NCBI RefSeq assembly: GCF_030283205.1
Contig: NZ_JASNWF010000001.1
Location: forward strand, 434,001-498,000
Direction of reading: 5' to 3'
Origin: Actinomadura opuntiae
GTDB taxonomy: Bacteria > Actinomycetota > Actinomycetes > Streptosporangiales > Streptosporangiaceae
DNA length: 64,000 nt
Within the stretch, counting starts at the first letter, position 1. Each line of letters starts with the position of its first letter. The notes beneath the pieces are model-generated. The model was not told the origin of the DNA. It was given only the letters and a program-made list of their open reading frames with translations, and made no database searches. Shown piece after piece: positions 32,025 to 40,573 of this stretch. The translations under genes and the position numbers were made by a program.

Positions 32025-32616
32025 CCTGATGACCTGGACCGGGGTCTCCTCGGGGAGCTCGCAGACTCTGGGCCCTCCCCTCGGGTCCACGCGACCAGAT
32101 GAAAGGTAGCTGTGAGTAGTCAGCGTAGCTGACTGCTGTGAAGTGCAGGGGCTCAGGAGGCGGGGCCGAGTGCGGCGGATACCTCGGCCGTGGTGGCGGC
32201 CGATGGTTTGAAGTAGCGGCGGGCGTGCTGTTCCGTTTATTTCTTTCGGGTGATCTCCCGCAGAGGCGGCGGACACCCCCTCATCCTGATCGTGTACGCC
32301 GGTGTCAACGGCCCAGTCAGTAGCTTGTCCCCGCTGACGGCCAGATAGTTGGAACTCTCGTGGCCGGTTGGCATTCCATGGCCGCCGTCACGCCGGGATG
32401 GGCGCCCCGCGGCGGTGCCAAGGGGGACTCGCCCGAGGCCTCCGGTTGCCTGAAAACGAGCATCGGTGGCCTTCGCCGACCTCGGTCCCGCTTCCAGAGC
32501 CTTCGAGTACCCGCACAGATTGGTGCCGTGTCGCCCGGATCGAAACCAGACAGTGCTTCGGCCCTTTGGCGGCGCGCACCCCCGGGCGAACGCGAAGGGC
32601 GCGTGCGGGGCGTGGA
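32025..32616. other. Region without a recognised gene
   Basis: About 590 bp. I find no convincing reading frame with a start site or family resemblance. Frames crossing it are Arg/Pro-rich. Confidence 0.4.
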
Positions 32617-33006
32617 TCACCGGTCGGGTCGGGTTATCGGAAGCAGGGGGACTCCGAAGCCCCGGTAGTCCTCTGGCTGTGCGGTGGCGATCTCCCAGCC
32701 GGTCAGCAGCGCCACCGTCACCGCGTGCAGAACGGGCCACCCCTCGGCGGGCCAGAGCCGGGCGGCCATCCGGCCGGTCTCGTCGGCGGCGACCCGGTCC
32801 AGTGCCGGGACCTCGACGGCGGCGAGCTGGGCCAGATGAACCGACATCTCGGGGCGCTGCCTCACCGCTGTCGCCAGGCACACCGCCGGCACCGACACCA
32901 CGAAGTAGGGGTCGGTGTGCGCGGCGTGTACCAATCCCGACAGCGCCCGGTGGCCCCGCCCCAATGCCAGGACGGCATGGTGATCGAAAACGATGCCATC
33001 GTTCAC
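32617..33006 (-). CDS. PIN-like toxin of a VapBC-type pair
   Basis: 129 residues. ATG 33006 overlaps the antitoxin stop (ATGA). The beginning IVFDHHAVLALGRG has the first PIN-type Asp and hydrophobic strand; LHAVTVALLTGWEIATAQPE followed by DYRGFG resembles the last PIN helix-strand with AxxxGxxxaTxxxxxY. The usual mid-domain DA/DAxxAA Asp is replaced (HAVTVA), so the acidic cluster is incomplete. Family role would be RNA cleavage; activity here is uncertain. Confidence 0.6.
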   Translation of the reverse strand: MNDGIVFDHHAVLALGRGHRALSGLVHAAHTDPYFVVSVPAVCLATAVRQRPEMSVHLAQLAAVEVPALDRVAADETGRMAARLWPAEGWPVLHAVTVALLTGWEIATAQPEDYRGFGVPLLPITRPDR

Positions 33007-33296
33007 GCGGCCGACGCCGCCCGGCGAGCCGCGGCCCGCGCCTTGACCCCGGCGAGCATCTCCTGACCTTCGGCGAGCTCGGCGTCGGTGAGCTCCTGGC
33101 CGCCCAGCAGGTGCTCGGCCAGATAGGCGCGAGCATGCTCGGCATCGCGCTCACGCGCGACTCGCGCCGCCAGCGTCTCGGAGATCAGAGCCGACAGCGA
33201 CGGCGCCTTGCCCGCCGCGACCAGGTCACGCGCGGCCGCCAGAACGTCGGCGGGAACGGTCGCTGAGATTGCCTCGGTCCGCGATGCCTCACCCAT
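33003..33296 (-). CDS. Antitoxin, ribbon-helix-helix-like
   Basis: 97 residues. N-terminal ATVPADVLAAARDLVAAGKA followed by PSLSALISETLAARV resembles the beta strand and two helices of RHH antitoxins. The C-terminal half (HARAYLAEHLLGGQELTDAE) is a charged helix that would wrap the toxin. It is first in the pair and overlaps the toxin gene, the normal antitoxin-toxin order. A minus-strand promoter should lie near 33300-33340. Confidence 0.7.
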   Translation of the reverse strand: MGEASRTEAISATVPADVLAAARDLVAAGKAPSLSALISETLAARVARERDAEHARAYLAEHLLGGQELTDAELAEGQEMLAGVKARAAARRAASAA

Positions 33297-33299
33297 GAC

Positions 33300-33586
33300 C
33301 GATCATGCTATCGGATGCTATGGCATCGCGCACCGCCGTACGCCGGCCTGCGGCCTTCGTACCGACGCCCCCTTTGACTGCCGACTGTCTTCGGCGAGAC
33401 CACGGACAGCGGCTCCAGCCCCTGCGGCGTTCTTGTAGTAGAGGCCCCTCATCAGCGCGGCGGGCGGCACCGAGTCGGCACCGAGTCGGCGCTGGACGAC
33501 TTCATCGCCGGTTTCGATGCGCCGTCCGGCGAAGGAGAACAGGTCGTCAACGGCTGAGCGCGGCCACGCCACCGGCCCGTTTGATA
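33300..33586. other. Intergenic region
   Basis: Nothing recognised apart from the likely toxin-antitoxin promoter at its left side and a short direct repeat, GCACCGAGTCG, at about 33467-33489. Confidence 0.35.
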
Positions 33587-34084
33587 TCAGCGGGGCTCTC
33601 TGGCCGTTGACACTCTGGTTTTGAAGACGCTGTTCAGAAAGTCCTCGACTGGCGGCGGTTCGGGGCCGGCCCACCGTCGGTGGACGAGCACGAGCAGCCG
33701 ATGCCGCACCGTCCAAAGATGCCGCAGGAGATGCTGTTCTTCCGCCAGGAGCAGGTCCACCTCGTCAGCGGCACGCCCGGTGACGGGCCGGTCCGCCGGC
33801 AGTGTCGGCCAGAGCGGGACCCCGGTGCTGTGTTCGAGAAGCGCCAGCGTCCGAAGATCGGGCCACTTGTCGCCTTTCAGTAAGTTGGCGATCGTCTGCC
33901 GGTTGACACCGGACTCCTTACCGAGCCGCTTCAGGCTGCATCCGTTCTCGGTCATCCAGAAGACCAGCCGCCGTGCGACCTCCTGAGCGACCGCGGCCGG
34001 GTGGTCCCCGGCCGCTGCACCATCGGGCCAGTCGCCGGTCACCAACTCCCGCGGAGCCAGCGAACGCGAGTTTCCAGGCGCCAT
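33587..34084 (-). CDS. XRE-type helix-turn-helix regulator
   Basis: 165 residues from ATG 34084. HTH at about residues 45-90 (FWMTENGCSLKRLGKESGVN, RQTIANLLKGDKWPDLRTLA) of the Cro/C1 type. The C-terminal half is helical and basic (LLLAEEQHLLRHLWTVRHRL). No ligand domain. The frame is open further upstream, but earlier starts have no ribosome site either. Its target is unknown; it is upstream of the toxin-antitoxin pair on the same strand, separated by about 290 bp. Confidence 0.65.
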   Translation of the reverse strand: MAPGNSRSLAPRELVTGDWPDGAAAGDHPAAVAQEVARRLVFWMTENGCSLKRLGKESGVNRQTIANLLKGDKWPDLRTLALLEHSTGVPLWPTLPADRPVTGRAADEVDLLLAEEQHLLRHLWTVRHRLLVLVHRRWAGPEPPPVEDFLNSVFKTRVSTAREPR

Positions 34085-34460
34085 GAGTTCAGGGTCTCCG
34101 ATCTCCGAGGAGTCCACTTGACCGGGCGGACCTCCGAACGGCGCCTTGGACGACTCATGAAGGCGCCATGGTTCGCTGTCGTACGGAGCCGTCGTCCTGG
34201 GGCCGCACCGAGAATCGTGGGCCAGCGGTGGCGGAGTCCACCCGACACGCCAGGCAGAGCGATCCCGGTCCGACCATCGCAGCCGCTCCAGGCCAGATCC
34301 TTCTGTCAACGGGCGGGCCCGCCGCCTGGGGTCCTTCGTCGTCACCGGAGACGATCCGCAGCGCGTCGACGAGCGCGCGGACGCGCTGGCGCGCGGCATC
34401 CACGCCGCCGTCACCGTCGGCGTCGCCGACACCGCAGCGGGCAGGGCAGGGCGGGGCGGG
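34085..34460. other. Region of probable gene remnants
   Basis: The plus strand near 34320-34440 reads SFVVTGDDPQRVDERADALA, which resembles the last helix of ATP-grasp-type enzymes (TGxDPxxVxxRADxL). Nothing around it completes such a gene, so I do not call a product. Confidence 0.3.
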
Positions 34461-34590
34461 TCAGGTCAGCGCGGACACCACCGCGACCATCTCCTGATAG
34501 GAGCGGGTCACCGCGTCGGGGTGGCCGAGCCGGAACCGTTCCAGACGCAGCGCCCCGACATGCCGGGCTTCATAGATCCTGCGAGCGCAG
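34461..34590 (-). pseudogene. 3' remnant of an unidentified gene
   Basis: The minus strand encodes RRIYEARHVGALRLERFRLG, HPDAVTRSYQEMVAVVSALT and a stop at 34461. This looks like an authentic protein end. Upstream sequence in the same frame is Arg-rich and non-homologous, so the 5' part was lost. Confidence 0.4.
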
Positions 34591-34796
34591 CACCGCGCCC
34601 GGGCAGGTGCGGTCCAGTGGCCCGTACCCGTCCCAGAACCCGCGCCGCTCGTCGGCTTTGGGTGGTTCGGAGGTGCGCGCGCCCGGTCCGGGCGGTGCCC
34701 CGCGTTCTGGCCGTAGCGTTCAACTAACGATCGCGTGGGTGGACCCGGGCGTTGAGGCGGGTGAATCCGTGGGCGAGCATGGGGCGTCTGAGCGGC

Positions 34797-36158
34797 ATGG
34801 GAGAAATAGCGCCGGGTGGCGTGGTAGACCCGGACCGTCCCGATGGGGACAACGACCCGCGGCAGGAACGCGAAGAGGCGGCGGGGTTGTGGCCGATCCG
34901 GCGGGCGTTGACGGTCGCGAGCGTTACAGCGATGGCCGGTCTGGTGGTGGCGTTGACGGCCGTGCTGGCGGTGCTGGGGTTTCCGCACCTACAGCAGGTC
35001 AGAGCCCTCCCACTCGCTCAGTTGCTGGACGTGCTCAAACTCGTCCTCGGCACTGTTGCTGGTGTCGGCGCGCTGTTCGCCCTGGTGATGGCCTATCGGC
35101 GTCAGCGGCTGGCCGAGGTCGCCGACAACCGCGACCACCAACGCGCCCTGCTGGACCACCAACACGCCCTGCTGGAGCAAGAGCGCGCTCTGCTGGACCG
35201 GCAGCGCACTCACGACGACCGGACGCGGGTGTTCAACGAACGCTTCAGCGCCGCCGCCGAACAACTCGGTCACCTCGAGCCCGCCATCCGGCTGGCCGGG
35301 GTGTACGCCATGGCCGGCCTTGCCGACGACTGGGAAGACGCACGACAGACCTGCATCGAGGTCCTATGCGCCTACCTGCGTCTTCCTCACGACCCCGACC
35401 CGGGTGATCAGCCAGCCGAGGGCCAAGACCGCGTTGAGCATGCCCGTATGCGTAAGACGTTCCAGGCGACCCGCGAAGTCCGCCACACCGTGATCCGCAT
35501 CATCGGCGATCACCTGCGCGACGGTGCCGCCATCTCCTGGCGGGGCCACCACTTGGACTTCACCGGGGTCTGTTTCGACGGAGGTGACTTCAGCGGTGCC
35601 ACCTTCACCGGCGTCGTCAGCTTCACCGGCGCCGTCTTCACCACAGCGTGCACCGATTTCATGGGCGCGCGGTTCAAGAGCGGTACGGCCGACTTCAGGA
35701 ACACCCGGTTCGAGAGCGGCACGGTCGACTTCACGCACGCTTGGTTCGAGGGCGGTGTGGTCAGCTTCCGGGCCGCCTGCTTCGAAGGCGGCGCAGTCGA
35801 CTTCAGGGACGCTCGGTTGGAAAGCGGAAGAGTCGACTTCACGCATGCGCGGTTCGAGGCCGGGATTGTCGACTTTGCGCACACCGAGTACATGGGCGGC
35901 AGGATCGCGTTCGAGGGCGCCTGCTTCCAAGGCGGCACCATCAACTTCACGTACGCGCAGTTCATGGGCAGCAACGTCGACTTCACACAAGCGCGGTTCA
36001 AGGGCGGCATGGTCGACTTCAATCACGCGCGGTTCGCGCGCGGCGACGTCGACTTCCAGCAGGCTCGGTTTGAAGGTGGGACGCTGGCCTTCGACAGGGC
36101 GCTAGGACATCGGCCGTTTGGCCTCCCGGAGGATGTAGTGGCTCCGCGACTGTCTTAA
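34797..36158 (+). CDS. Membrane-anchored pentapeptide-repeat protein
   Basis: About 453 residues from ATG 34797. Two membrane segments (ALTVASVTAMAGLVVALTAV; GTVAGVGALFALVMAY), a coiled coil of LLDHQHALLEQERALLDRQR type, a conserved linker (NERFSAAAEQLGHLEPAIRL, AGVYAMAGLADDW), then about 180 residues of pentapeptide repeats with a central Phe (FSGATF, VDFTHARFEAGIVDFAHTEY). The repeats fold as a quadrilateral beta helix, a shape used for DNA mimicry or scaffolding. This membrane-linker-repeat layout recurs in actinobacteria with no fixed function. The alternating GGxVDF/ARF rhythm is unusually regular. Confidence 0.8.
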   Translation: MGEIAPGGVVDPDRPDGDNDPRQEREEAAGLWPIRRALTVASVTAMAGLVVALTAVLAVLGFPHLQQVRALPLAQLLDVLKLVLGTVAGVGALFALVMAYRRQRLAEVADNRDHQRALLDHQHALLEQERALLDRQRTHDDRTRVFNERFSAAAEQLGHLEPAIRLAGVYAMAGLADDWEDARQTCIEVLCAYLRLPHDPDPGDQPAEGQDRVEHARMRKTFQATREVRHTVIRIIGDHLRDGAAISWRGHHLDFTGVCFDGGDFSGATFTGVVSFTGAVFTTACTDFMGARFKSGTADFRNTRFESGTVDFTHAWFEGGVVSFRAACFEGGAVDFRDARLESGRVDFTHARFEAGIVDFAHTEYMGGRIAFEGACFQGGTINFTYAQFMGSNVDFTQARFKGGMVDFNHARFARGDVDFQQARFEGGTLAFDRALGHRPFGLPEDVVAPRLS

Positions 36159-36340
36159 GCCACCGCCCGGCCGTGCGTGTTCGTCGCGGCGGCCCGGCTA
36201 CCGAGAGCTCTTCAGAAACCCCGGCGGTCGTGTTGAGAAACGACCATCGTTTTCCGACGCGCCTGCCTCGGCCAGCAGCGGCCGGTCTCCGGCAAGGCGG
36301 AACCGCAGCGCCCGCCCGGTCCGGTGCCTACCGTGGTGGC

Positions 36341-36742
36341 ATGGCCTATCCACGGTGCTCCGCGCAGATGACCCTCACCGCCGATGAGATCGCCCATCTG
36401 GAGGCGCTTCCGGAGGCTGCGCACGAAGTCGAGGCAGAGGTCTTGTGCGAACTGGAGGCCGGGCACCCTGGACCGCATCTGGCACTGGGGCAGGGCTTCC
36501 AGCCCGATGGCGAGATCTGGATCCGCTGGACATCCGCCGCCGGCCTTCGTGAACTGACCGCCACCCTGGGCCAGTGCGACGCCGAGCGCCCCGCCGAAGA
36601 AGAACTCTGCGAACTTCCCGCCCACCATCCCGGCCGTCACAGCTTCGACCTAGAGGAGGGGCGAGGCCGGACGCCGACCGCACAGTGGCAGGCCCAGATC
36701 GAGGCTGCCCTCGCGCGGATCGAGAATGACCAGCCGAGGTGA
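36341..36742 (+). CDS. Hypothetical protein with duplicated C/H motif
   Basis: 133 acidic residues from ATG 36341. Two similar segments, LCELEAGHPGPHLALGQ and LCELPAHHPGRHSFDLE, each give a C-x(5-6)-H-P-G-x-H pattern and could bind metal. IWIRWTSAAGLREL lies between them. I recall comparable CxLxxGHxGPHHAL-type proteins in actinobacterial integrative elements. Function unknown. It converges on the large minus-strand gene across a terminator. Confidence 0.6.
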   Translation: MAYPRCSAQMTLTADEIAHLEALPEAAHEVEAEVLCELEAGHPGPHLALGQGFQPDGEIWIRWTSAAGLRELTATLGQCDAERPAEEELCELPAHHPGRHSFDLEEGRGRTPTAQWQAQIEAALARIENDQPR

Positions 36743-36757
36743 CCAAACGGCGAAGAG

Positions 36758-36815
36758 GCGGCCTCGGGCCCGGTAGGCCGCGCCCGCTTCCCGGGCCTGC
36801 CGGGCCCGAGGCCGC
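36758..36815. terminator. Bidirectional terminator
   Basis: A perfect 16-bp stem (36758-36773 with 36800-36815) with a 26-nt loop that itself contains CCCGC/GCGGG-like pairing. It lies exactly between convergent genes ending at 36742 and 36832. Confidence 0.75.
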
Positions 36816-36831
36816 CTTCAGCGGTTCATCG

Positions 36832-38220
36832 TCAGTCGCGGTTGGCTTCGGGGGCCAGGACGCGGTCGAGGAACTCGCGGCGGGCTTCGGGGTCCAGGGA
36901 GCCGTCGGTGAGGGCCATGGTGATGGTGCGTTCGGCGACGCGGCGGGGGATGCCGAGTTCCCGGTCGGCCTCGCCGATGATCCCCTCGATGGTGTGCCCG
37001 GCGGCGGCGGGGTCGTGGCGGACCAGCCAGTCGAGCATCCTGGCGACGGGCAGGGCGATACCGAAGTACTGGTAGTTCTCATCGCCGGGAGCGCTGGTGG
37101 CGTGGTGCAGGTGCTTGCCGATGGCGAACTCGCGGAGCATCGCCTGCCGGACGGTGGTGGCCAGGTCGGACATCGGGACGATCGCGCGCAGGTCGCCGGC
37201 GACGTCCCAGCCGAGGGTCTTGGCCAGCTCGCGGACGGCGGCCGCGGTCCGCCACCGCAGCGCCCACCGCTTGCGGACGACGGGACGCTCCCACAGTTCG
37301 GAGAAGAACGTCTCGGTGAACCGCTTCCACAGCTCGGCCGTGCCGGGTGCGAGCGCGACGTCGTCGTAGTCGGCGGCGACCGCTCCGGTCAGGCCCTCGC
37401 GGGAGCGGCGTCGCTGTTCGGCCCATTCCTCGGCGACCGGCCGCGCCCAGGCGCTGCGGCCGTTCAGCGTCGCTTGCGGCAGCGGGACGTCGTTCTCCTC
37501 CCGGGCGATGTAGGCGCGCAGGGTCGAGGCGGCGATCCCGGCGATCTCGGCCATCTCGGTGATGCCGACCAGTTGGTCGCCGTTGAGCTCGGGGGCGGCG
37601 AGGGTGACCACGGCGGCCGCCTGCTCCTGCGGACTGCGCTCGGCCGCCCAGCGGGCGAGCTGGTCGATCCACCGTCCTTGCGCCGGCGGCGGTGTCTCGG
37701 CGTCCAGGTCGCCGATCTCCAGCACCCGGGCCTTGTCGGCGTCTCCGCCTTGCTGCAGCAGGTCGGCGGCGGTGACGGTGACGGCCGCGGGGACGGGGCG
37801 CCGGTAGTACTCCTCGGCGGCGCCGTCGAAGATCTGGGACGGCCGGTGCCAGGTGGCGCCGTCCCACCAGTAGCCGCCCGCGCGGAACAGCAGCGCGGCG
37901 GGTTCCTCGTGCACGTGGATCATGTGCACGCCGGAGGCGTCGGTGTCGCGGTAGAGCACCACCGTGCGGCCGTGCTCGGTGTGCCGGCGCACCACCCAGG
38001 CCAGGTCGTGGTTGTGCGGGTCGGTGGTGAAGGCCAGCCAGCCGCCCGGGTCGCACTCGTCCTGGCGGCCCCACATGTCCCCGCCTTCATGGCGGCCGAT
38101 CGCCTCGATCGCGGCCGGGTCGTCGAGCGGGATGTGCGCGTCGTCGACGAACGGGAGGTCGGGGATGGGGTGGTCGGTGCGCAGTCCGTTCGCGACCGGC
38201 CGATAGGTGTACAGCGGCAT
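36832..38220 (-). CDS. Hypothetical protein of actinobacterial mobile elements, with HTH-like segment
   Basis: 462 residues from ATG 38220, with GGAGG eight bases upstream. The N-terminal 150 residues are a domain rich in W/H/D (MWGRQDECDPGGWLAFTTDP, AGGYWWDGATWHRP). The middle contains GITEMAEIAGIAASTLRAYI, a helix-turn-helix-like segment followed by PLPQATLNGRSAWARPV, as in MerR/excisionase-type DNA binders. The C-terminus is helical. The promoter region has two GCTGTAG copies and a GCTGT-N8-ACAGC inverted pair (about 38236-38253). Likely a regulatory or maintenance gene; exact role unknown. Confidence 0.6.
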   Translation of the reverse strand: MPLYTYRPVANGLRTDHPIPDLPFVDDAHIPLDDPAAIEAIGRHEGGDMWGRQDECDPGGWLAFTTDPHNHDLAWVVRRHTEHGRTVVLYRDTDASGVHMIHVHEEPAALLFRAGGYWWDGATWHRPSQIFDGAAEEYYRRPVPAAVTVTAADLLQQGGDADKARVLEIGDLDAETPPPAQGRWIDQLARWAAERSPQEQAAAVVTLAAPELNGDQLVGITEMAEIAGIAASTLRAYIAREENDVPLPQATLNGRSAWARPVAEEWAEQRRRSREGLTGAVAADYDDVALAPGTAELWKRFTETFFSELWERPVVRKRWALRWRTAAAVRELAKTLGWDVAGDLRAIVPMSDLATTVRQAMLREFAIGKHLHHATSAPGDENYQYFGIALPVARMLDWLVRHDPAAAGHTIEGIIGEADRELGIPRRVAERTITMALTDGSLDPEARREFLDRVLAPEANRD

Positions 38221-38514
38221 GAGGGGAACCTCCATCGGAGACGCTGTGACTATCTACAGCGTACCCGCCTTCTTGCTACAGCACACCGAATCCGATCGTG
38301 CGGTCTCGGCCAGCACAGACCGCGAGCAGATCGAGGATGACCAGCCGGATCGTGGGTCTCGGTGCGCTGGCCGCTATCCAGCGGCCCGGTGAAGTGGGAG
38401 CCTGAGTGGGAACCCCTCGACCCCGGGCCGTCGCCGTGTGCGATGGACCGCATGCCGCGGGTAGGGACTGGCTGGGGAGCCCCAGGAGTCTGTCTTCCAG
38501 CGGAGGGTGGCGGG

Positions 38515-38937
38515 ATGACCGTGACGCCGGATGGGGCGTCGGCGGCATCGTCGGCGGCGTCAGAGTCGGAGTCGTCTGTGTCCAAGCTGGGCGCGGGTGT
38601 GCAGCGGATCGGGTCGTGGCTGGTGGTCGAGGTGACCGGGGAGTTGGACCTGGCCACCGCCCCGGGGCTGCTCGACCAGGTCGGCCGACTGATCGCGTTG
38701 ACGACCTCACCGTGCATCGCGCTGGAGATGTCCGGGGTCACCTTCTGCGACTCGTCGGGAATCAACGCGGTGGTCCGGCTGTGGAAGCGCACCAAGGCCG
38801 TCGACGGGCAGATCATGGTGCTGTGCCCGCGTCCCCGGCTGGCCGAGCTGCTGACCAGGACCGGCGTGGACACCTGGGTGCCGGTGGCCGACTCGCTTCC
38901 TCCGGACGCCGAAGCCGGCCCCGCCGGGCTGAAGTGA
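38515..38937 (+). CDS. STAS-domain anti-sigma factor antagonist (second)
   Basis: 140 residues from ATG 38515, preceded by GCGGAGGGTGG. A Ser/Ala-rich N-terminal tail precedes the STAS domain: WLVVEVTGELDLATAPGLLD, IALEMSGVTFCDSSGINAVV. The phosphorylation site is the canonical DSSG with Ser, in contrast to the Thr version at 14384. No anti-sigma kinase gene is adjacent; it may act with a chromosomal partner. Confidence 0.82.
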   Translation: MTVTPDGASAASSAASESESSVSKLGAGVQRIGSWLVVEVTGELDLATAPGLLDQVGRLIALTTSPCIALEMSGVTFCDSSGINAVVRLWKRTKAVDGQIMVLCPRPRLAELLTRTGVDTWVPVADSLPPDAEAGPAGLK

Positions 38938-38966
38938 TCTGACGGGGTCGCTGGGGGCGGTGCTGG

Positions 38967-39195
38967 CTAGGGCGGGTTGCTCTGGGGCGCGGGATTGGTG
39001 AGCAGGTCCAGCAGGCCGCTGACGGGGCCCGGCAGGTCGTCCAGCGGCTGGGTGGGGTGGAGGGTGTAGTGGGTGCGGCGGCCGGTGCGCGTTCGGGTGA
39101 GGTAGGCGCCGGTTTCCAGGTCGGTCAGGATACGCTGGACGGCGCGTTCGGTGATGCCGATTCGGTCGGCGATGTCTCGGATGCGGCTGTGACGG
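38967..39195 (-). pseudogene. C-terminal half of a winged-helix regulator
   Basis: The minus strand encodes [40 protein letters not shown] and [11 protein letters not shown], the wHTH of a common actinobacterial regulator (ArsR/MarR-like). The N-terminal 25-30 residues of that family (a start such as ...HxxVLxxIARxPxxR) are missing; instead integrase-remnant DNA begins at about 39190. Recognition helix and wing are intact but no start codon is evident. Confidence 0.6.
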
Positions 39196-39310
39196 CCCCG
39201 ACGAGCTCGGCGACCTCGCTTTGACCGGCCCGCTCTGGCGGCGTCCCAGATGTCGCCAGCGAGGCGTGCCCGAGCAGGTACTGCACCTGGACGGGGTCGG
39301 CGCCGCGCCG
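39190..39310 (-). pseudogene. C-terminal remnant of a tyrosine integrase (copy 2)
   Basis: The minus strand encodes [20 protein letters not shown], then [11 protein letters not shown] after a divergent middle where the Tyr segment of copy 1 (SGRYLR) is degraded. It is homologous to 7269-7412, including 24 nearly consecutive identical bases over the AELVGA codons. It directly abuts the truncated winged-helix regulator. Confidence 0.68.
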
Positions 39311-39495
39311 TTATCCGACCCTGCAGGGCGCGCCGTGCCGGAGTTATCCCGTCGCGCCCGGACCGAAAGCCGTTCGTCCGCCGGGCGCCGTGTACGTGGC
39401 GTGACCTGCGCGAACGCCTCCGCCTTTGGGGCTCAGGACAGCTTCGGGCAGGTGGCTCCGGGGCCTTGGCGGCTGGGTTGATCTCTGGTCGATCT

Positions 39496-40395
39496 CTATT
39501 GGTGTCCTCGCCGTCGTTGCTCAAGCGCCACGAGATCACCGAACAGGCGGTTGTATGCCTCCCCCTCCTCCACCGGGTTCAGCTCGCTGAGCCGGGCTTT
39601 GAGGGCGGCGATCCGGTCATCGAGCCGCTCCTGCTCGCCTTCCGGATCATGACCAGGCCGTGCGCCGTCGGTGTGCCCCTCCCGCTGATCGTCGGCGAGG
39701 GCGGTGCGCAGGGCGTCTTGACCGATCGCGGCCGTCAGCCACGCACGGAGCACGTCGTCGTCGATACCGGCGCCACGTCCTTGCCCGGCGGCGGCGCGCA
39801 GCTCGTCCGCAGCACTGCGATACGCCTGGGCGGCAGCGATCATCCGCCGCCACGCGGCAACCTGATCCAGGCGGACACCGTCGGCGTTCCGCAACGGTGT
39901 CAGACCCGCATCGGGCGGGTCGGCGACCGGCGCAAGGCTGGGCGTGCGGCCGTGATTGAGGCGGTCGAGGGCCTGCTCAGCGATCTGGCGGATCTGCTCA
40001 CGGTGTGGCTGAGCAAGGTTGCGCAAGGCGTCGGCCGCTTCGGTGTCGGCGGGGCCGCTGTCGTGTCGGCCAAGGTCATCCAAACCGGGAAGCTCCCACG
40101 CAGGAGCCTGTTCCGCGGGGGGCCTGCAGAGCATCAACCGCGGTCCAGCGCCATCGTCATCGCAGTGCACGGCCAAGACGATGCCGTGCTCGGCGACCAA
40201 ATCCGCGTTCACCCGCTCGACCAACGCCCGCTCCGATCCGCAACAAGGATCCGACGCCCAGCCCGGTGGCAGCAGACCGTCCAAGATCGTGCACGGATAC
40301 CACTTGTCCAGCTCCAACAGCAAAAGCCGTTCCTTGAGCCGCAACGCCAGTCCGGCGTCATCGTCGTCGGCGAACGCCAGCGCGGTCCTGACCAC
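39496..40395 (-). CDS. DnaG C-terminus-like protein
   Basis: 299 residues from GTG 40395 with AAGGAGG upstream. The last 40 residues, [20 protein letters not shown] followed by [16 protein letters not shown], closely recall the C-terminal helicase-binding end of actinobacterial DnaG primase (RLxxLNPxxxxxxYNxLFxxLVALEQxRR). The rest lacks primase zinc and TOPRIM motifs and contains an acidic start ([20 protein letters not shown]). It may have adopted only the helicase-interaction module. A DnaB-like helicase fusion lies 2.2 kb away, see findings. Confidence 0.55.
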   Translation of the reverse strand: MVRTALAFADDDDAGLALRLKERLLLLELDKWYPCTILDGLLPPGWASDPCCGSERALVERVNADLVAEHGIVLAVHCDDDGAGPRLMLCRPPAEQAPAWELPGLDDLGRHDSGPADTEAADALRNLAQPHREQIRQIAEQALDRLNHGRTPSLAPVADPPDAGLTPLRNADGVRLDQVAAWRRMIAAAQAYRSAADELRAAAGQGRGAGIDDDVLRAWLTAAIGQDALRTALADDQREGHTDGARPGHDPEGEQERLDDRIAALKARLSELNPVEEGEAYNRLFGDLVALEQRRRGHQ

Positions 40396-40573
40396 AACCG
40401 AACCTCCTTGTCCTGCCCCTGCGAGCTGCGTGAACCTTCGCCCACGGTAAACGACGCTCTCCCGGCCGGCCCGCAGCTCGGGCACAGCGCCACCACCCCA
40501 ACTACGGCCACGTCCAAGACGGCGACGTCTGCGGCGGGCAAGAACTGTCACTCCCGTTACTACGGTCGGCGAC

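Noticed and set aside
34310..34445. ATP-grasp-like tail on the plus strand
   Set aside because: Only one helix-like motif (VTGDDPQRVDERADAL) is visible; insufficient to call a gene or product.
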